NCBI GenBank assembly: GCA_031282925.1
Contig: JAITCT010000015.1
Location: forward strand, 1-7,439
Reading direction: 5' to 3'
Origin: Dysgonamonadaceae bacterium
GTDB lineage: Bacteria > Bacteroidota > Bacteroidia > Bacteroidales > Azobacteroidaceae
DNA: 7,439 nt
Shown: in pieces, positions 6,901 to 7,439 of the stretch
Position numbering within the stretch: position 1 is the first letter of the stretch
Layout: the number at the start of each line of letters is the position of its first letter
Notes under the pieces: generated by a model
What the model saw: the letters and a program-made list of their open reading frames with translations, nothing else
Told to the model about the DNA's origin: nothing
Databases searched by the model: none
Position numbers and translations under genes: made by a program

Positions 6901-7088
6901 GCGGGACCGGTTCCGAAATGTGGCAACCGATGGGTATTGCCGTCGTTGGCGGTTTGACCTTCTCAACCATTTTAACCCTGCTGTACGTACCCGCCCTCTA
7001 TTCGATTTTCGGATCGGTCGGTATATACAGGACAAGGCGTAAACTCAAAAAACAAAACGCCAAAAACAGTCGACGGCGTAATTCGTAA
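3933..7088 (+). CDS. RND efflux pump, inner-membrane transporter of HAE-1 (AcrB-like) type
   Basis: A 1051-residue protein, close to the usual RND pump length of about 1050. It acts as a proton-driven antiporter trimer in the inner membrane, taking substrate from the periplasm or membrane outer leaflet. TM1 is about residues 12-28 and is followed by the first porter loop (FTRLPVDLFPDIE). TM2-TM6 lie at about 330-490, TM7 begins at RWKTLIACFLLFF, the second periplasmic loop has a glycine-rich GGSGGMMG stretch, and TM8-TM12 occupy the C-terminus. The proton-relay residues are visible: D399 and D400 in GLVVDDAIVVLENV (TM4) and K938 in GIVVKNGIVF (TM10), corresponding to AcrB D407, D408 and K940. 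This favours drug-type HAE-1 over metal-type HME pumps. The start has no clear Shine-Dalgarno site. The TAA stop lies in a heptamer array; the PII-like gene starts 20 bases later. Substrate unknown. Confidence 0.95.
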   Translation: MSLYESAVKKPITTLLIFAAVVIIGAFAFTRLPVDLFPDIETNQLTVIVAYPGASASDIETNVTQPLENSLNTVENLKKLTSQSKDNMSLVTLEFNYGTDINIATNDVRDKIDMVKSSLPDEISTPIIFKFSMDMIPVVIYSATAKESVNGLYKILDEKVANPLNRVSGVGAVTITGAPQRQVEIGVSPEKLEAYNLTVEQIASVIQAENLNVPAGSFDVGTTTYALRVEGEFKASNQLMDIVVGSREGKNIYLRDVAVIRDSIQTRIQESYTNEVKGALVVVQKQSGSNTVAIAEKVNKLIPELGKTLPPDIKLSLIMDSSEFIQQSIDSLTETILLAGLFVMLVVMFFLGRWRATIIIILAIPISLIASFIYLMVRGSSLNIISLSSLTLAIGLVVDDAIVVLENVTKHIERGSRPKDAAIYATNEVGVAVIASTLTILAVFLPLTMTTGLAGVMFGELGWMVTIMITVSLIVALSLTPMLCSQMLRLTSTQGKFFDRLHAPIKVFLDKLDHQYSRLVNFCVKNRWKTLIACFLLFFIIMIPALKVVKFDFMPASDNSMITADVYMPTGTRMEVARDAAMKIDNIVKTKYGDAVRVRSFSVGQADENNTFAAMQSNGTNLISFRFRCHDPELRKLSIYDIADDLRKELDNMPELYKYTVTPGGSGGMMGTGASTVDVEIFGYDLAETDRIAAELKTRLSGVKGLRDLMISRQDYRIEYQIDFDREKLAENGLNSATVAGFVRNRINGSYTSKYREDGDEYDIIVRYDEAYRQSIQDIENITVYNSAGNAIRIKELGKIVEKSSLPQIDRQNRERINKVSGTLYNAALSDVIAAATKEIDDMREEGKIPSEIGVNIGGTYEDQQETNADLVLLMVLCVLLVYIVMAAQFESLTYPFIIVLSLTFGLAGVFLALMITGQPVSLMAMIGIVMLIGIVVKNGIVFIDYANLNRERGMSIDRAIVDTGRSRLRPILMTTATTVLGMIPMAIPRGTGSEMWQPMGIAVVGGLTFSTILTLLYVPALYSIFGSVGIYRTRRKLKKQNAKNSRRRNS

Positions 7089-7105
7089 TTTGTAATTCGT
7101 AATTG
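7078..7105 (+). repeat. heptamer tandem array (GTAATTC-type) containing the pump stop codon
   Basis: Four unbroken units: GTAATTC, GTAATTT, GTAATTC, GTAATTG. The pump stop TAA is at 7086-7088, so its last two residues (NS) come from the repeat. TAA occurs at 7079, 7086, 7093 and 7100, which covers all three + frames. The array ends three bases before the ATG of the next gene, so it also occupies that gene's ribosome-binding region. The core AATT is shared with the array at 3845-3879 but the unit differs. Confidence 0.75.
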
Positions 7106-7108
7106 TAT

Positions 7109-7402
7109 ATGAAATCAGTGTTTATACCATACAATCAAGCGCACAAAGAGCGTGTCCTTGATATATTAGAGAGAATGAATATACGCGGCTTTACCTTGTG
7201 GGACAACGTGCAGGGTAGAGGCGCCCGCATCGGCGAACCTCATTACGGAACTCATGCCTGGCCTACGCTGAATGCGGCAATCCTGACCATTGTTCCCGAT
7301 GAAAAGGTAAATGAATTGCTGCCGAAACTCCGGGAACTGGATAATGAAACCGAAAATTTAGGTTTGCACGCCTTTGTCTGGCATGTGGAGCAGATGATTT
7401 AA
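7109..7402 (+). CDS. PII-like protein associated with an RND efflux operon
   Basis: A 97-residue protein, slightly shorter than the roughly 112 residues of classical PII (GlnB/GlnK) signalling proteins. The order fits the ferredoxin-like PII fold: strand MKSVFIPYN, helix 10-24, strand GFTLWDNVQGRG (27-38, comparable to the strand entering the PII T-loop), a short loop 39-52 (with EPHYGTHAWP), strand AAILTIVPDE (56-65), helix 66-82, and strand LGLHAFVWHVEQ. The classical uridylylated Tyr and ATP-binding signature are not evident. A divergent PII group (PII-NG) is known from genomes where it is encoded beside RND metal exporters, and this protein fits that by size and context. H45, H49, H87 and H92 could bind metal; that is inference. 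A TTG at 7103 in the same frame lies in the repeat array; I prefer ATG 7109. Probable role: a trimeric cytoplasmic sensor acting on the pump. Confidence 0.75.
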   Translation: MKSVFIPYNQAHKERVLDILERMNIRGFTLWDNVQGRGARIGEPHYGTHAWPTLNAAILTIVPDEKVNELLPKLRELDNETENLGLHAFVWHVEQMI

Positions 7403-7407
7403 ATGAG

Positions 7408-7421
7408 GAATTACGAATGAC
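7408..7421 (-). repeat. two inverted heptamers after the PII-like gene
   Basis: GAATTAC (7408-7414) followed directly by GAATGAC (7415-7421) are the reverse complement of GTAATTC and a one-base variant, GTCATTC. They match the array at 7078-7105 but face the other way, so the PII-like gene is bracketed by inverted copies. A G-rich run (7422-7435) follows and the window ends, so the full extent of the repeat cannot be seen. Confidence 0.55.
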
Positions 7422-7439
7422 GGGGGGAGTGGGGGATTG

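Noticed and set aside
7103..7108. TTG at 7103 as the start of the PII-like gene
   Set aside because: It lies inside the heptamer array and adds only two residues; ATG 7109 begins directly with the first conserved strand.
7422..7435. G-rich run as a G-quadruplex
   Set aside because: Only two G-runs are visible before the window ends, fewer than the four usually needed.

Overview
The window holds a complete efflux-pump locus on the + strand, most likely from a Bacteroidota (Bacteroidales-type) genome. That assignment is inference. It rests on AT-rich spacers, genes mostly lacking clear Shine-Dalgarno sites, a candidate promoter resembling the Bacteroidota -33/-7 pattern (TTTG / TAnnTTTG), a lipoprotein adaptor protein, and protein sequences of the Bacteroidota efflux type. 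No species can be named from the sequence alone.

Layout. Positions 1-60 may hold the first 20 codons of a leftward gene that runs off the edge. Positions 61-644 carry no recognisable gene but do hold a long imperfect inverted repeat (266-341), a second stem (340-384), a small palindrome and a candidate promoter (514-545). Then come five co-oriented genes: a TetR/AcrR-type regulator (645-1268), a TolC-like outer-membrane channel (1283-2659), a lipoprotein membrane-fusion adaptor (2793-3857), an RND inner-membrane pump of the HAE-1 drug-efflux type (3933-7088), and a 97-residue PII-like protein (7109-7402).

How they work together. The RND pump, with proton-relay residues D399, D400 and K938, should take substrates from the periplasm or inner-membrane outer leaflet. 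The adaptor links it to the TolC channel, giving a tripartite exporter. The TetR protein, 14 bases ahead of the channel gene, is the obvious local regulator. The last gene is the least ordinary. It has the ferredoxin-like layout of PII signalling proteins with a short, His-bearing T-loop region, resembling the divergent PII proteins encoded beside RND metal exporters, yet the pump here has drug-type rather than metal-type signature residues.

The second theme is repeated DNA. Every junction after the channel gene carries a different short repeat: an intergenic palindrome (2673-2760), a heptamer array forming the stop codon of the adaptor gene (3845-3879) with an inverted counterpart (3904-3918), another heptamer array forming the stop codon of the pump gene (7078-7105), and inverted heptamers after the PII-like gene (7408-7421). 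A C-rich 54-base block of exactly 18 codons inside the channel gene (2021-2074) may be a repeat element carried in frame. No tRNA, rRNA, CRISPR array or transposase gene was seen.
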